64,000 nt of DNA from Acinetobacter pittii ANC 4050 (GCF_000399685.1 NZ_KB976987.1:2681954-2745953); one strand, 5' to 3'. Positions 48,055-58,124 are shown, counted from the stretch's first letter. Notes: generated by a model from the letters alone, not told the origin. Translations and numbers: made by a program.

Positions 48055-48381
48055 TTAGCCTTCTAAATGGCACACATAATCGAGGACTTCATCAGTTTCG
48101 ATTTTAAAAAGACTATTACCAGGCACATAAAATGATTGGCCTGCACGGAACAACTCACTTTCAGTGCTGTCCGCAATTGTTACGCGACATTCGCCTGAAA
48201 TAATTTCCATACGCTCAGGAACATGCGTCTCAAAAGTTAAAGCCTGCTCAGTCGGCAAAATAACACCTAATGTTTTTTTAGTTCCATCTTCAAATTGCAC
48301 GGTATGGCTAATACAAGCTCCGCCAAAATAAACGTTTGATTTTTTGATGACCGTTACATGATCAAATTGGGTTGAACTCAT
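48055..48381 (-). CDS. ppnP: Pyrimidine/purine nucleoside phosphorylase PpnP (DUF1255 cupin)
   Basis: A 108-residue single cupin. The ATG at 48381 has GGAGA at the right spacing; a GTG two codons upstream is less likely. The signature [13 protein letters not shown] and the [26 protein letters not shown] strands match E. coli PpnP (YaiE), which cleaves several nucleosides with phosphate to give the base and ribose 1-phosphate. Activity is inferred from the family. Confidence 0.9.
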   Translation of the reverse strand: MSSTQFDHVTVIKKSNVYFGGACISHTVQFEDGTKKTLGVILPTEQALTFETHVPERMEIISGECRVTIADSTESELFRAGQSFYVPGNSLFKIETDEVLDYVCHLEG

Positions 48382-48457
48382 GCACACTCTCCAGATAATG
48401 CCGTATTTATATAAATTATGATGAATGTAGTTTAATTGTGCCTAAATAACTAATCAA

Positions 48458-49768
48458 TCAGTTTTCATACGGATAGACTTGTAATTTCCACTGCTCTGCC
48501 TGAATTTTTTTGGCAAAAGCATGAGGTAAGTTAATCTCAATATTTCGACTAGTAGACACAATTGCATCGTATCTGCAAACTTCGACCTGATTTTCATCTA
48601 GGAGTACCCAACACACTCTTTGCGCGGTTGGATGAGCAACTGCTGTAGCAATTACCGGTGAACCGTCATTCATCCCTACATGAAAACTTTCACTGTCGTT
48701 TTGCATTAACGCCAGATCATAAGCTGGAAAATCGATAGCCCCCGGATCAAATTGCTGACTGTCGTGTATCAGCACACTTTGTTTTAAAGTCGGCCAAATA
48801 CAGTAACGCAAATAATGCTGATCCATCACCCGATTATCCAGATAACGTCCGGTGGCAACATAATCTCTGATATGTGCTTCAATATTATGAAAAATCCCCG
48901 TACATCCGCCCCACATTCCAGCCAAAACTAACTCAGTATGAGAATAATTATCTCGCATTAAGTGAAACCACTTATCACTTTTGAGCCATGCATCTACAGC
49001 CGCTTTTTCACGATACGACACAATAGAGTCGGCATCACGTATCAAAAAGCACTTAATTGTCGGATCATCCATCACCAAAAAGCGCCAAAACAGGCCAGAT
49101 AGTTGTTTCTGAGAATCTGTAACTTGGATGACTTGTGCGCCCTTCTCTTTTAAGCGTTGTTGTACGAGTACTGGCACACTTTCATCGACATAAAATCGAC
49201 ATGTCCATTCTGGATAAATCTGTTTGGCAAGCTGAGTATTTAAAATAGAGGTTTCACAATAACGAGGGTTCGCTCCAAATAATGAAAAAGCAATAATATT
49301 CTCTTGAGGATTTGTACTGAACTCAGGTGGTGCATGATCAGGAATAGACAGAATAGGTTCACTCTTCGCTAATTCCTTTTTAGTTGCAATTGCCAAGCGC
49401 CCAAATTTAATCGTTTCTTCTTTTTTATTTAAATGGTGGCAAACTTCTGTAAGTCCATCATATAAGTTTGTATTTACGTTAGCTCCACTGGCCTGAATCG
49501 CTTGTAAATAATGTTGATAGGCATCGTTATAACGGCCTAAGCGTAATTCGGTATAAGCTAAATCTGACAAGGCACCTGGATGCTTAGGAACTAAGCTAAC
49601 AGCTTGTTTAACATGTTGATAAGCTTTGGCATAATTCCCTTGTGCTGCGGCTTGTTTAAATGCATTAAAATGCTGATTTAAAATTTTATTCATTTCCGCA
49701 GGGTTGTTTTTTTTATGGCGGTTCATCATCCCTATTGGTGGTTTCGGTAAGCTTAATGTTTTTTTCAT
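48458..49768 (-). CDS. TPR-repeat protein with a glycosyltransferase-like domain
   Basis: A 436-residue protein from the ATG at 49768 (a TTG five codons earlier is possible). Residues about 30-130 form three TPR-like helix pairs (GNYAKAYQHVKQAVSLVPKHP and GRYNDAYQHYLQAIQ). The rest resembles a GT-A fold: an opening IIAFSLFG strand, WRFLVMDDP, then a metal-binding-like RDADSIVS (about 238-245) and an AGMWGGCTGIF segment. The target is unknown and no other glycan gene is near, so it is an orphan. No signal peptide is visible. Confidence 0.6.
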   Translation of the reverse strand: MKKTLSLPKPPIGMMNRHKKNNPAEMNKILNQHFNAFKQAAAQGNYAKAYQHVKQAVSLVPKHPGALSDLAYTELRLGRYNDAYQHYLQAIQASGANVNTNLYDGLTEVCHHLNKKEETIKFGRLAIATKKELAKSEPILSIPDHAPPEFSTNPQENIIAFSLFGANPRYCETSILNTQLAKQIYPEWTCRFYVDESVPVLVQQRLKEKGAQVIQVTDSQKQLSGLFWRFLVMDDPTIKCFLIRDADSIVSYREKAAVDAWLKSDKWFHLMRDNYSHTELVLAGMWGGCTGIFHNIEAHIRDYVATGRYLDNRVMDQHYLRYCIWPTLKQSVLIHDSQQFDPGAIDFPAYDLALMQNDSESFHVGMNDGSPVIATAVAHPTAQRVCWVLLDENQVEVCRYDAIVSTSRNIEINLPHAFAKKIQAEQWKLQVYPYEN

Positions 49769-49882
49769 TGTAAATATCCGCAATCTTGCTGTTCTATAAT
49801 TTCAGTTAGAATAATAGATCACTTGTAGCAAATTCAAAACTTCTCTATCTTTAACCCATAATTTGGCGCGTTGGATGCGTTT

Positions 49883-51550
49883 ATGCTCACACATTTAACT
49901 TTAATTAATTTTGCATTAGCTGATCATTTGGCTATTGATATAGAACAAGGATTTAATGTTCTAACAGGCGAAACAGGTGCCGGAAAATCATTATTACTGG
50001 ATGCACTCTCTGCCTGCCTCGGGGAACGTACAGATACAAATTATGTCCGTTATGGTTCGGACAAAGCGGATATTACCGCTGTTTTTACCTATCAAAATAA
50101 TAGTCCTGAAGCAAAATGGCTCCAAGACCACGAGCTAGATGATGATTCTGGGGAAATTCATTTACGTCGTGTTATTTTTGCAACTGGACGCAGTAAAGCT
50201 TGGGTCAATGGACGTCCAAGTAGCCTATCTGAACTTAAAGAGTTAGGACGTTTGCTGGTTCAACTCTATAGTCAGCATAGTCAGCAACAGCTTCTTGAAC
50301 CGCCTTATCCAAAGCATTGGTTAGACCGTTATAACAATTTTTATGCTGAAGCGAATGATGTACGTGAAGCCTATAGCACATGGCAACGTACCATTCGTTT
50401 GCACCAAGCGGCTCTAGATGCACAAGCAACTCGTCTACAACGCATTGGTACTTTAGAACATCAAATTGAAGAACTCGAAGAGGTCATTCAAACCGACTAT
50501 AAAGAAATTGAGCAAGAGTTTGATAGGCTAAGTCATCATGAACATATCATGCAAGACTGTAGCTATAGCTTAAATGTTTTAGATGAAGCTGAGCAGAATA
50601 TTACTCAAGAAATGTCATCAATCATTCGCCGTCTAGAATCTCACGCGGGGCGTAGCGAACAACTTTCTGAGATTTATAATTCTTTACTCAATGCTCAAAG
50701 TGAAATAGATGATGCAACAGCAAACTTGCGTCAATTTATTGATCGTCAAAGCTTTGACCCTGAACGAATGGAAGAACTTAACTCTAAACTTGAAGTTTTC
50801 CATCGTTTGGCTCGTAAATACCGCACTCAACCGGAAACACTCAAAGAAGAATATGAAGCTTGGCAGAGTGAGCTTGAGCAACTACATCAGCTTGAAGACC
50901 CAGAAACATTAGCAGAACAAGTTGAAAAGTCGCATGAAGAGTTCTTAGAGAAAGCTCAGCATTTAGACCATATTCGTCGTGAAGCTGCTGCTCCGCTTGC
51001 TAAACAATTAACTGAACAGGTTAAACCTTTAGCACTACCGGAGGCACACTTCGAGTTTAAGTTTGAGCCATTAGAGCAACCTACCGCTGAAGGCTTAAGT
51101 TTTATTCAACTTCTATTTACGGCCAACAAAGGTATTCCACCACAACCACTAGCACGTGTCGCTTCAGGTGGTGAACTTTCACGTATTGCATTAGTTATGC
51201 AAGTCATGAATGCCGAAAAAACCGAAGCAGAAGTGTTGGTGTTTGATGAAATTGATGTCGGGATTAGTGGTGGAACCGCAGAAGTTGTGGGACGTTTACT
51301 TGCTGATTTAGCCCAACATGTTCAGCTCTTATGTATTACGCACCAAGCACAAGTTGCAGCACAGTCCGATCAGCATTTATTAGTGAAGAAACAACAAACT
51401 GACCCAGCCAGCAGTACAATTGTGGAACTAGACGAAAATCAAATCATTTTCGAGTTAGCACGTATGTCAGGCGGTGTTGAAATTAATGAAACAACCTTGC
51501 AACATGCAAAACAATTACGCCAACTTAAATTTCAGGCTTCTTCAAATTAA
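49883..51550 (+). CDS. recN: DNA repair protein RecN
   Basis: A 555-residue SMC-like ATPase from the ATG at 49883 (TTG at 49871 is less likely). Walker A GETGAGKSLLLDAL lies near the start. Two long coiled-coil arms (about 150-380) flank the middle, and the C-terminus has the VASGGELSRIALV signature and the Walker B VLVFDEIDVGISGG. RecN holds broken DNA ends together during recombinational repair. It is divergent from the TPR protein and followed by algH and ruvX. Confidence 0.95.
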   Translation: MLTHLTLINFALADHLAIDIEQGFNVLTGETGAGKSLLLDALSACLGERTDTNYVRYGSDKADITAVFTYQNNSPEAKWLQDHELDDDSGEIHLRRVIFATGRSKAWVNGRPSSLSELKELGRLLVQLYSQHSQQQLLEPPYPKHWLDRYNNFYAEANDVREAYSTWQRTIRLHQAALDAQATRLQRIGTLEHQIEELEEVIQTDYKEIEQEFDRLSHHEHIMQDCSYSLNVLDEAEQNITQEMSSIIRRLESHAGRSEQLSEIYNSLLNAQSEIDDATANLRQFIDRQSFDPERMEELNSKLEVFHRLARKYRTQPETLKEEYEAWQSELEQLHQLEDPETLAEQVEKSHEEFLEKAQHLDHIRREAAAPLAKQLTEQVKPLALPEAHFEFKFEPLEQPTAEGLSFIQLLFTANKGIPPQPLARVASGGELSRIALVMQVMNAEKTEAEVLVFDEIDVGISGGTAEVVGRLLADLAQHVQLLCITHQAQVAAQSDQHLLVKKQQTDPASSTIVELDENQIIFELARMSGGVEINETTLQHAKQLRQLKFQASSN

Positions 51551-51675
51551 TAAAGAAAATGAGTGAAAAAGATTGGCGAAATCCGATTAACTCTTGTATG
51601 TTGATAAAAAGAACCTATATAGATAAAAGGGTCGAGAGGCCCTCTAATGACATTTTTTGAGGGAGAACCGCTTAG

Positions 51676-52230
51676 GTGACCAAACAATATCTGACTCACC
51701 GTTGTCTGATTGCCCCGCCAGAAATGGCAGATGACTTTTTTGCAAACACTGTAATTTATCTTGCCCGTCATGATGAAGAAGGTGCTCAAGGCATTATTAT
51801 TAATCGTCCTTCCGGTATCCAAATTAAAGAATTACTCAATGATCTCGACATTGAAGCAGACAATGTAAACCCACATGCGGTTTTACAAGGTGGCCCATTA
51901 CGTCCCGAAGCTGGATTTGTTCTTCATACCGGACAACCAACATGGCATTCATCTATTGCTGTAGGTGAAAATGTTTGTATTACCACCAGTAAAGATATTC
52001 TGGATGCGATTGCCCATAATGAAGGTGTCGGTCGATATCAGATTGCTTTAGGCTATGCGAGTTGGAGCAAAAATCAGTTAGAAGATGAGATTACGCGTGG
52101 TGACTGGCTCATTTGTGATGCCGATATGGACCTAATTTTTAACCTGCCTTACGATGACCGTTGGGATGCAGCTTATAAAAAAATCGGTGTAGATCGTGCG
52201 TGGTTAGCTTCTGAAATCGGACACGCTTAA
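51676..52230 (+). CDS. YqgE/AlgH family protein
   Basis: A 184-residue UPF0301 protein with a GTG start preceded by GAGGGAGA at a long spacing. Conserved motifs are [46 protein letters not shown] and the C-terminal [14 protein letters not shown]. The biochemical role is unknown; the gene is named for an effect on alginate in Pseudomonas. It shares one base with the ruvX start, and the yqgE-yqgF pair is widespread in proteobacteria. Confidence 0.9.
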   Translation: MTKQYLTHRCLIAPPEMADDFFANTVIYLARHDEEGAQGIIINRPSGIQIKELLNDLDIEADNVNPHAVLQGGPLRPEAGFVLHTGQPTWHSSIAVGENVCITTSKDILDAIAHNEGVGRYQIALGYASWSKNQLEDEITRGDWLICDADMDLIFNLPYDDRWDAAYKKIGVDRAWLASEIGHA

Positions 52231-52670
52231 TGACCGAGACACCATCAAAATCGATTATGGCTTTTGACTTTGGTACTCAAAAAATGGGAATGGCGATTGG
52301 CCAGTCTTCAATTGAAAGTGCCAATCCCCTCCCTCTTTTTGTGATGAAAGATGGTATTCCAAACTGGGATCAGCTATTAAAAATCGTGAAAGAATGGCAA
52401 CCTGATTTATTTTTGGTGGGTTTGCCTTTAAATATGGATGATAGCGAGTCAGAGCTTTCTACACGTGCCCGCAAATTTGCAAGACGTTTACGCCATCAAA
52501 CCAACATAGAAACATTGATGGTAGATGAGCGCTTAACTACACGTGAAGCACGAGAAGAACTAGGCTTCTACCAAGAGCAAGGTCGAGCCAAAAAACTCTC
52601 GGCAGATAGTTTTGCAGCAGCATTGCTCATCCAGAGTTGGTATCGAAATCCGGTCGGTTTAACACCGTAA
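52230..52670 (+). CDS. ruvX: Holliday junction resolvase-like protein RuvX/YqgF
   Basis: A 146-residue RNase H-fold protein: FDFGTQKMGMAIG with the first Asp, a FLVGLPLNMD strand, VDERLTTREA with Asp-Glu, and the C-terminal SADSFAAALLIQSW with the last Asp. In E. coli YqgF acts in 16S rRNA 5' processing. Starts within the YqgE stop and ends at a terminator. Confidence 0.93.
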   Translation: MTETPSKSIMAFDFGTQKMGMAIGQSSIESANPLPLFVMKDGIPNWDQLLKIVKEWQPDLFLVGLPLNMDDSESELSTRARKFARRLRHQTNIETLMVDERLTTREAREELGFYQEQGRAKKLSADSFAAALLIQSWYRNPVGLTP

Positions 52671-52674
52671 AAAT

Positions 52675-52704
52675 AAAAAAAGGAAGGCTAAAGCCTTCCT
52701 TTTC
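52675..52704. terminator. Bidirectional terminator between ruvX and the efflux operon
   Basis: GGAAGGC-TAAA-GCCTTCC with A-run and T-run on the two sides, between converging genes. Confidence 0.9.
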
Positions 52705-52715
52705 TACTTCTCTTT

Positions 52716-53726
52716 TTATTTCTCGATAATATGTACAGTTGCCGTACGTCCAGAGACGAAAGCAAGCTGGTTTTTCGGTGTTTCATCTAATACGATTTTC
52801 ACAGGCACACGCTGCGCTAAACGAACCCAGCTAAACGTTGGGTTTACATTAGCAAGAAGTTTAGAGCTGCTTGAGCGCTCACGGTCTTCAATACCCGATG
52901 CAATACCTTGTACATGGCCTTTAATTTTCTGGCTATCACCCATTAACTGTACACTGGCCTGATCACCAACATGAATACGGTTTAATTTCGTCTCTTCAAA
53001 ATAACCCACCACATAGAGTTGTTTACGGTCAAGTAGGGCTGCAACAGCCTGTCCGACCTGAACATAGTTACCTGGGCGCATATCAAAGTTAGATAAAGTG
53101 CCATCAGCTGGGGCAATCACCGCAGCACGATGCATATTAAGCTCGGCCAAATGCAAATTACTCGTAGCCGCCTCAATGAGAGCCTGTTGTTGTTTAACAG
53201 TTGCTTCTGCTTGCTGAATGGCAGCTTGGAGTTGCTCATGTTCAGCATGGGATTGATCACGTGTTGCGAAAACTTGATCTTGTTCTTGTTTAGAAATGGC
53301 GCCATCCATAAGATTTGAATAGCGGCTTGCGTTTTTCTCGGCTAATTTAATATTCGTATCAGATTTAATCAGGTTCGCTTTTGCTTGTGCTAAACCAGCT
53401 TGCGCTTGGGCAAAGGCTGCTTTTGCTTTTGCTAAATCAGATTTTGCCTGTTCTACATCTAAAGCTCGGCGGGAAACATCGATTTTAAAGAGCACCTGAC
53501 CTTTTTTCACAGTCTGGTTATCTTGAACCAATACTTCTGTAACAAGCCCTGCGACATCCGAAGATACTTGAATAACATCACCACGAACACGACCGTCGCG
53601 TGTCCACGGCGCCGCATTATAGTAATTCCATAAATGCACAATGGTATAGACCGCCACCATTAATGCGACAATCAAAATTACTGGACGGATGACTTTTTTC
53701 AAATCCACCTGATTCATTTCACTCAC
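52716..53726 (-). CDS. HlyD/EmrA-type periplasmic adaptor (AaeA-like)
   Basis: A 336-residue membrane fusion protein. One N-terminal membrane helix (about 13-30) is followed by a split lipoyl/biotinyl domain (GDVIQVSSDVAGLVTEVLVQDNQTVKKGQVLFKID and its partner around 205-235) and a long Ala/Gln-rich coiled hairpin (about 75-200). A beta-barrel follows. It links the inner-membrane pump to an outer-membrane channel, probably for aromatic carboxylic acids as in AaeA. No outer-membrane gene is in the window. Third gene of the minus-strand operon. Confidence 0.85.
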   Translation of the reverse strand: MSEMNQVDLKKVIRPVILIVALMVAVYTIVHLWNYYNAAPWTRDGRVRGDVIQVSSDVAGLVTEVLVQDNQTVKKGQVLFKIDVSRRALDVEQAKSDLAKAKAAFAQAQAGLAQAKANLIKSDTNIKLAEKNASRYSNLMDGAISKQEQDQVFATRDQSHAEHEQLQAAIQQAEATVKQQQALIEAATSNLHLAELNMHRAAVIAPADGTLSNFDMRPGNYVQVGQAVAALLDRKQLYVVGYFEETKLNRIHVGDQASVQLMGDSQKIKGHVQGIASGIEDRERSSSSKLLANVNPTFSWVRLAQRVPVKIVLDETPKNQLAFVSGRTATVHIIEK

Positions 53727-53756
53727 CTAACTCAATCTTTAATTTCGCAAACATCT

Positions 53757-53963
53757 CTACGCACCGACCCCAACAAAAATTTGATGTATTACCAAAAGCA
53801 GTAACAGGTAAAAACACAAATTGAAAATACTAGGTAAAGCAATCCAGCCTTTTGCAATCAACTTGTTTGTCAAAGGGCTTAACCCACGGAAACAGATATA
53901 TGCCAAGAGTGCTTGAACGAGCAAAGAAGGCACATAAATACCATAAATATTAAACTCACCCAT
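53757..53963 (-). CDS. DUF1656 small membrane protein (AaeX-like)
   Basis: A 68-residue protein with two membrane helices and the family opening GEFNIYGIYVPSLLV. Genes of this family regularly sit between FUSC-type pumps and HlyD adaptors, as aaeX does. It overlaps the pump gene by 8 bp, and the adaptor starts 30 bp later. Confidence 0.88.
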   Translation of the reverse strand: MGEFNIYGIYVPSLLVQALLAYICFRGLSPLTNKLIAKGWIALPSIFNLCFYLLLLLVIHQIFVGVGA

Positions 53964-56055
53964 TTGCTGGGGCTCCTCTCAGGGTGCTGTTTTCACTCAT
54001 TTGATCTGATGAAACATGACACATGCTATAAGCAATATTGTTCAGTGAAATGAGTAATCTTTGTCGCATAGTCATATCTTCAACATTTGAAGCAAGTTGT
54101 TTTAATTCAAATAACGCTCGGTAGATTTTCTCTACTAAAGCTGTTGTATCGTTTCTGTCATTTTCTTTCGCTCTAAACAGCTCATCCAGATTTTGTTGCA
54201 AATCACCAATATGCTGAGTGAGTTCGGATGTTTGAGGGAACTGATTAGCTAACTCTTGCAGTCGGCTTAAATCGACAATACTACTTGACTCAATCAATGC
54301 TTGTTGAATTGAGGTTTTAATCTCGTTGGACTGCACCATTTTGCTGTTTAGAATCCCAATTCGATCCAGCATACTGCGTAGATGAACTTTAAAATCTAGG
54401 CCATACGGTAGATAAATCGCTTGTCGCATGGCACGATAATGCAACGCTAAAATACGGCTTGCACTCGTGTCTGGTGACATGGCACGAACAACGTCAATGA
54501 CAATCAAAGACACTAAAACACCTAAGATCATGGCGAATGAACTATCAAGATAAGAAACCGCATCCATGCTATAAGCATTGTGCAAGTTTAGTCCCATCAT
54601 AGTATTAATACCCAATACCATACCTACCGGCATCAGCATTTGGTTGGCCATCATCGACACTGCGAATAAGAACATTGGCAACAAAACCAGTCCAAGTTCC
54701 CAAAATGTGGTGACATGCGGGAAAATACCAAATGCATAAACGAAGACTAAAACTGCTGAAGCAATACTGCCCCAGATAAAAATACGCAAAACTGGCACGG
54801 GGTTATCTAAGGCCGTTAAAATACAGGCCGTTACTGCACCCATTTGTGCCATCATAAATCCAGCTTTCCACCCCGACACAATCCAAACACCAGTCACAAT
54901 AAAAGTAATAAGGACTGCACTAATACCGCCGCGTATCGCCACACCATGGTCACGGTGTAAACTTGGATATTTGGTGGTCATTGGAGTGATGTTGTCAGGA
55001 ATTTCTTTATTACCTTGCTGAATTCGCTGCCACAAAACTTTAACGGCTAACACATTGCTAATGAAATGGCGCACATCCATTTTCATAGCTGCAACCAAAA
55101 CTTGTTGATGTGTAGAAGCCGACTCCATCAAACTTGTGAAATCGCTTTCAAACTCAGCAGGCAACTGCAAAATATTTTCATCAACAATCAGATCTTTTTG
55201 TTCTAAAAACTGAACAACATGAGCTGAAAGCTGCTGCAATTTCTCTGCATGAGTCTCGATAAACTGAAGTTCTTGAAGCTGCTTAATACGCTCAGATAAA
55301 GCGACCAGATTAGCCACCACCATTGAGATTTGATGAAGCATTTCTTGCAATGGTTTGGTCATACCATGCAGTTCGCCCTTTTCATAGCTCAAATGCACTG
55401 CTAAGGCATGAATATCGGTGGTGTCACGAGTGATGGCAGCCAGAAGCTGAGTATTGTTTTGCTGCGAATCTGTAGTGAATAAATTAGCAAACAGATTTTC
55501 TGTATCTTTGAGGGTTTTGATCACCCGCTGTTTAATTGCCGAGCCAATATGCATTGGAAGAATCGTGGCAGACACCACGGCGCTTGAAATTACCCCAATC
55601 GAGATTTCTATGACCCGAGCTAAAGCAATATCAAATATATTGTATTGATCAATATAGGTAATTGCATTGAAGACGATCATGGCTGTCGAATAACCCGCCA
55701 GCATAAAAGCATAACTACGTGGAGTACGGTCAAGTAACGACACATAAAGCGCGAATCCCACCCACAACGACAACACCACGGTAAATATCCAAGGTGTATT
55801 AATTAGATGTGGCGTTAACGTTAAGGCAATTACAGCCCCACCAATCGTCCCTACCACTCGGTAGACACATTTAGAGGACACCATTCCTGAATATGGATTG
55901 GCAATAATCAGGACTGTACCAATCGACCACATCGGGTTAATTAGATCTAATTCAAAAGAAACAAATAGTGCCAACATTCCGGCAATAAATGTTTTTAAGG
56001 CAAAGATCAGATCAAGCCTACTCGGGCGGAACGCCAGTATTTGCTTTAATAACAT
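53956..56055 (-). CDS. FUSC-family efflux pump (AaeB-like)
   Basis: A 699-residue FUSC/PET-family transporter: two sets of about five to six membrane helices (about 15-165 and 375-520), separated and followed by long helical cytoplasmic parts. Segments such as NPMWSIGTVLIIANPYSGM and the second half's AIRGGISAVLITFIVTGVWIVSGWKAG fit AaeB, which exports p-hydroxybenzoate and related acids. The substrate is inferred. First gene of the operon, behind a 489-bp intergenic region with an IclR regulator on the other side. Confidence 0.85.
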   Translation of the reverse strand: MLLKQILAFRPSRLDLIFALKTFIAGMLALFVSFELDLINPMWSIGTVLIIANPYSGMVSSKCVYRVVGTIGGAVIALTLTPHLINTPWIFTVVLSLWVGFALYVSLLDRTPRSYAFMLAGYSTAMIVFNAITYIDQYNIFDIALARVIEISIGVISSAVVSATILPMHIGSAIKQRVIKTLKDTENLFANLFTTDSQQNNTQLLAAITRDTTDIHALAVHLSYEKGELHGMTKPLQEMLHQISMVVANLVALSERIKQLQELQFIETHAEKLQQLSAHVVQFLEQKDLIVDENILQLPAEFESDFTSLMESASTHQQVLVAAMKMDVRHFISNVLAVKVLWQRIQQGNKEIPDNITPMTTKYPSLHRDHGVAIRGGISAVLITFIVTGVWIVSGWKAGFMMAQMGAVTACILTALDNPVPVLRIFIWGSIASAVLVFVYAFGIFPHVTTFWELGLVLLPMFLFAVSMMANQMLMPVGMVLGINTMMGLNLHNAYSMDAVSYLDSSFAMILGVLVSLIVIDVVRAMSPDTSASRILALHYRAMRQAIYLPYGLDFKVHLRSMLDRIGILNSKMVQSNEIKTSIQQALIESSSIVDLSRLQELANQFPQTSELTQHIGDLQQNLDELFRAKENDRNDTTALVEKIYRALFELKQLASNVEDMTMRQRLLISLNNIAYSMCHVSSDQMSENSTLRGAPANG

Positions 56056-56544
56056 GAACTCATCTCAAATACAGATTTGAACTGATGAGCATGCCCTTCA
56101 ATGTTTGATTGCCTTTCTAAAGACAACACAACTTTGCCATTTGCTTAAAAGCAAATGATATGAGGAGCATCCTTCAATACAATGATTTTTCCACATCTCG
56201 CCTGATTGGCCGAGATGATTTTAGTTTGGGCGCTATTTAAACGGCCAAGCTTTGGAAAGAAGAGGTATCAAGAAACCTGCCCAGAACAGACCAATTTCTC
56301 GATTAGATATTTTGTTTGGCAATTTTTTCAAAATAAAGTGATTTAGTCAACTAAAATATCTCTATTTGATAATTTGATATATTTTTTAATTATCGTATAT
56401 GATGTATAAGCCCAGAGAAGTTTTCTCTTTGTCAGAGTAAAATACTCACATCAAGCATTTATTTTAGAATTGAGACAAATCTTCTTTTTTTCTGTTATAA
56501 AAACTCAAAGATGACTCGTTGTTAAAGGATACGAACAAGACACT
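56056..56544. promoter_or_regulatory. Divergent regulatory region between the efflux operon and the IclR gene
   Basis: 489 bp with no ORF I can support. It has a 20-bp palindrome, CATTTGCTT-AA-AAGCAAATG (56138-56157), about 80 bp from the pump start. A second inverted repeat starts CATCTCG (about 56196) and returns as CGAGATG about 10 bases later. The half next to the IclR gene is very AT-rich. Binding of the IclR protein to either repeat is a guess. Confidence 0.45.
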
Positions 56545-57318
56545 ATGGCAATTTCAAGTTTTGGCAAAATTTTAACTGTACTGGACCTATTTTCGGTTTC
56601 GCGTCCAATCATTAATGTCGATATTATTTGCGAAGAACTTGGCTTGTCCAAACCAACGAGTTACCGTTACCTCAAAGAGCTAGTATCGGCTGATCTATTA
56701 AAGCGTATTAATGGGACCTCTGGCGATTATACCTTAGGCTCAAAAATTGCAGTTCTTGACTATATCTCTAGAACAACCGACCCACTGGTTCAGATCAGCA
56801 CACCGTTTATGCGAAATATTGTAGAACGTACCGAACTGTGCTGTTTGCTTACTTATTTAAATGATGACTATTGCATTGACATACATCATGAAATATTTAA
56901 AGACACTGAATTACTTTCATATGGCCGAGGTTGCCCAAGACCGATTTACGTCGGATCATCTCCAAAAACAATGGTTTCGCATTTAAGTAAACAACGAATG
57001 CAGGACTACTACCATCGTTACCAGCAAGAATTAAAACAATCAGGCTTTGCTGAAGATGAACCAAGCTTTATTCAACGTATGCGTAAAATTAAAAAACAAG
57101 GGTTCTATTTCTCACAAGGTGAGATTGACCCGAATGTTTCAGGCCTTGCCGTTCCTGTTAGATTTTCAACCAAAGAAGTGCCTTTAGCTTTGACTCTAGT
57201 TGCTTCTAAAAATCGTTTTGATTTTTTAAATGTTGAAAAGCTCATTGAAATTTTGCAAGAAAATGCAGCACTTATTGAACAACGTTTTATGGAATTATCT
57301 GAAAAAGGTGAAATCTAA
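56545..57318 (+). CDS. IclR-family transcriptional regulator
   Basis: A 257-residue regulator. The N-terminal winged helix-turn-helix (about 3-65, VLDLFSVSRPIINVDIICEELGLSKPTSYRYLKELV) is followed by the GAF-like IclR ligand domain (about 80-250, ending in a VPLALTLVAS strand). Regulators of this family usually sense aromatic or small carboxylic acids. It is transcribed away from the AaeXAB-like operon, so it probably controls it; this is from position only. A terminator follows. Confidence 0.85.
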   Translation: MAISSFGKILTVLDLFSVSRPIINVDIICEELGLSKPTSYRYLKELVSADLLKRINGTSGDYTLGSKIAVLDYISRTTDPLVQISTPFMRNIVERTELCCLLTYLNDDYCIDIHHEIFKDTELLSYGRGCPRPIYVGSSPKTMVSHLSKQRMQDYYHRYQQELKQSGFAEDEPSFIQRMRKIKKQGFYFSQGEIDPNVSGLAVPVRFSTKEVPLALTLVASKNRFDFLNVEKLIEILQENAALIEQRFMELSEKGEI

Positions 57319-57461
57319 AACCCCATCTTATGATAATTTAAACTTTTCTTACACTTTAAAACATTGAATATATCACAATATTCTCATATTATGATTTTAG
57401 CTCTTATTGGTGATTCTTTTCATCAGCAGCTCATCAATAGAAGCATCCCCCTCAGAGGAAT

Positions 57462-57490
57462 AAGCTCATGCTGCCATCATGGGCTTTTTT
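57462..57490 (+). terminator. Terminator of the IclR gene
   Basis: AAGCTCATG and CATGGGCTT pair (one G-T) around CTGCCAT, followed by six T. Confidence 0.7.
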
Positions 57491-57512
57491 CTTGCCCGCT
57501 TTTTAAGGAAGG

Positions 57513-58124
57513 CTATAAAAACTGAAATTGCCGAAAAGTAAGGTTAATACGCGGTTGTAAAATCTTTGTTGAGCGATTTAAACGGTGTTGCCAATATTGT
57601 TGAGTCTCACCACGCATCACAATGAGTTGGCCTGACTGTAGCCACAATTCAACTTTCTCTTTACTTTGAATATGTCTAAAAGAAAATTTACGGGTAGCAC
57701 CAAAGCTTAAAGAGGCGATTGTGGTTGTTCTTGCCAAAGACACATCTGAATCACTATGCCAAGCCATTCCTTGAGTCCCATCTTCATAAAGATTTGCCAA
57801 ACAAGAATTAAATTTTTCTGAAAGTATTTGCTCTACTTGTTGTTTTAGTTTGGCAAGTGCTTTGTCCCACGGCAAGGAATCACGTGCGACACCCGAATAT
57901 TTATATTGATAATAATCATCTCCATACCATGCAACTTTTCGAGCTGTAATAAAGTGCTTGCCATACAACTTAGCCTCGTCATGTTTCCACGCGAGGTGTT
58001 GATAAAGATAGTGAAAATATTGTTCAGCTTCTTCAGGGCTTAAAATACACCCATAATCCTGAACTTCACCATCGTAGGGTAATAAATTCTCGCAAGGCTC
58101 TGGAGAAAATAAATCCAAGGTCAT
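57513..58124 (-). CDS. alkB: AlkB-type 2-oxoglutarate/Fe(II)-dependent DNA repair dioxygenase
   Basis: The ATG at 58124 overlaps the TGA of the upstream gene (ATGA), giving 203 residues; longer starts would lie inside that gene. The HSDSDV motif supplies the HxD iron ligands, and the C-terminal QYWQHRLNRSTKILQPRINLTFRQF has the third His and the RxNxTxR 2-oxoglutarate/base signature. It oxidatively removes methyl groups from N1-meA and N3-meC. Coupled with the Ada-like gene in one alkylation-response operon, though it may be closer to the ALKBH2-like branch than to E. coli AlkB. Confidence 0.88.
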   Translation of the reverse strand: MTLDLFSPEPCENLLPYDGEVQDYGCILSPEEAEQYFHYLYQHLAWKHDEAKLYGKHFITARKVAWYGDDYYQYKYSGVARDSLPWDKALAKLKQQVEQILSEKFNSCLANLYEDGTQGMAWHSDSDVSLARTTTIASLSFGATRKFSFRHIQSKEKVELWLQSGQLIVMRGETQQYWQHRLNRSTKILQPRINLTFRQFQFL

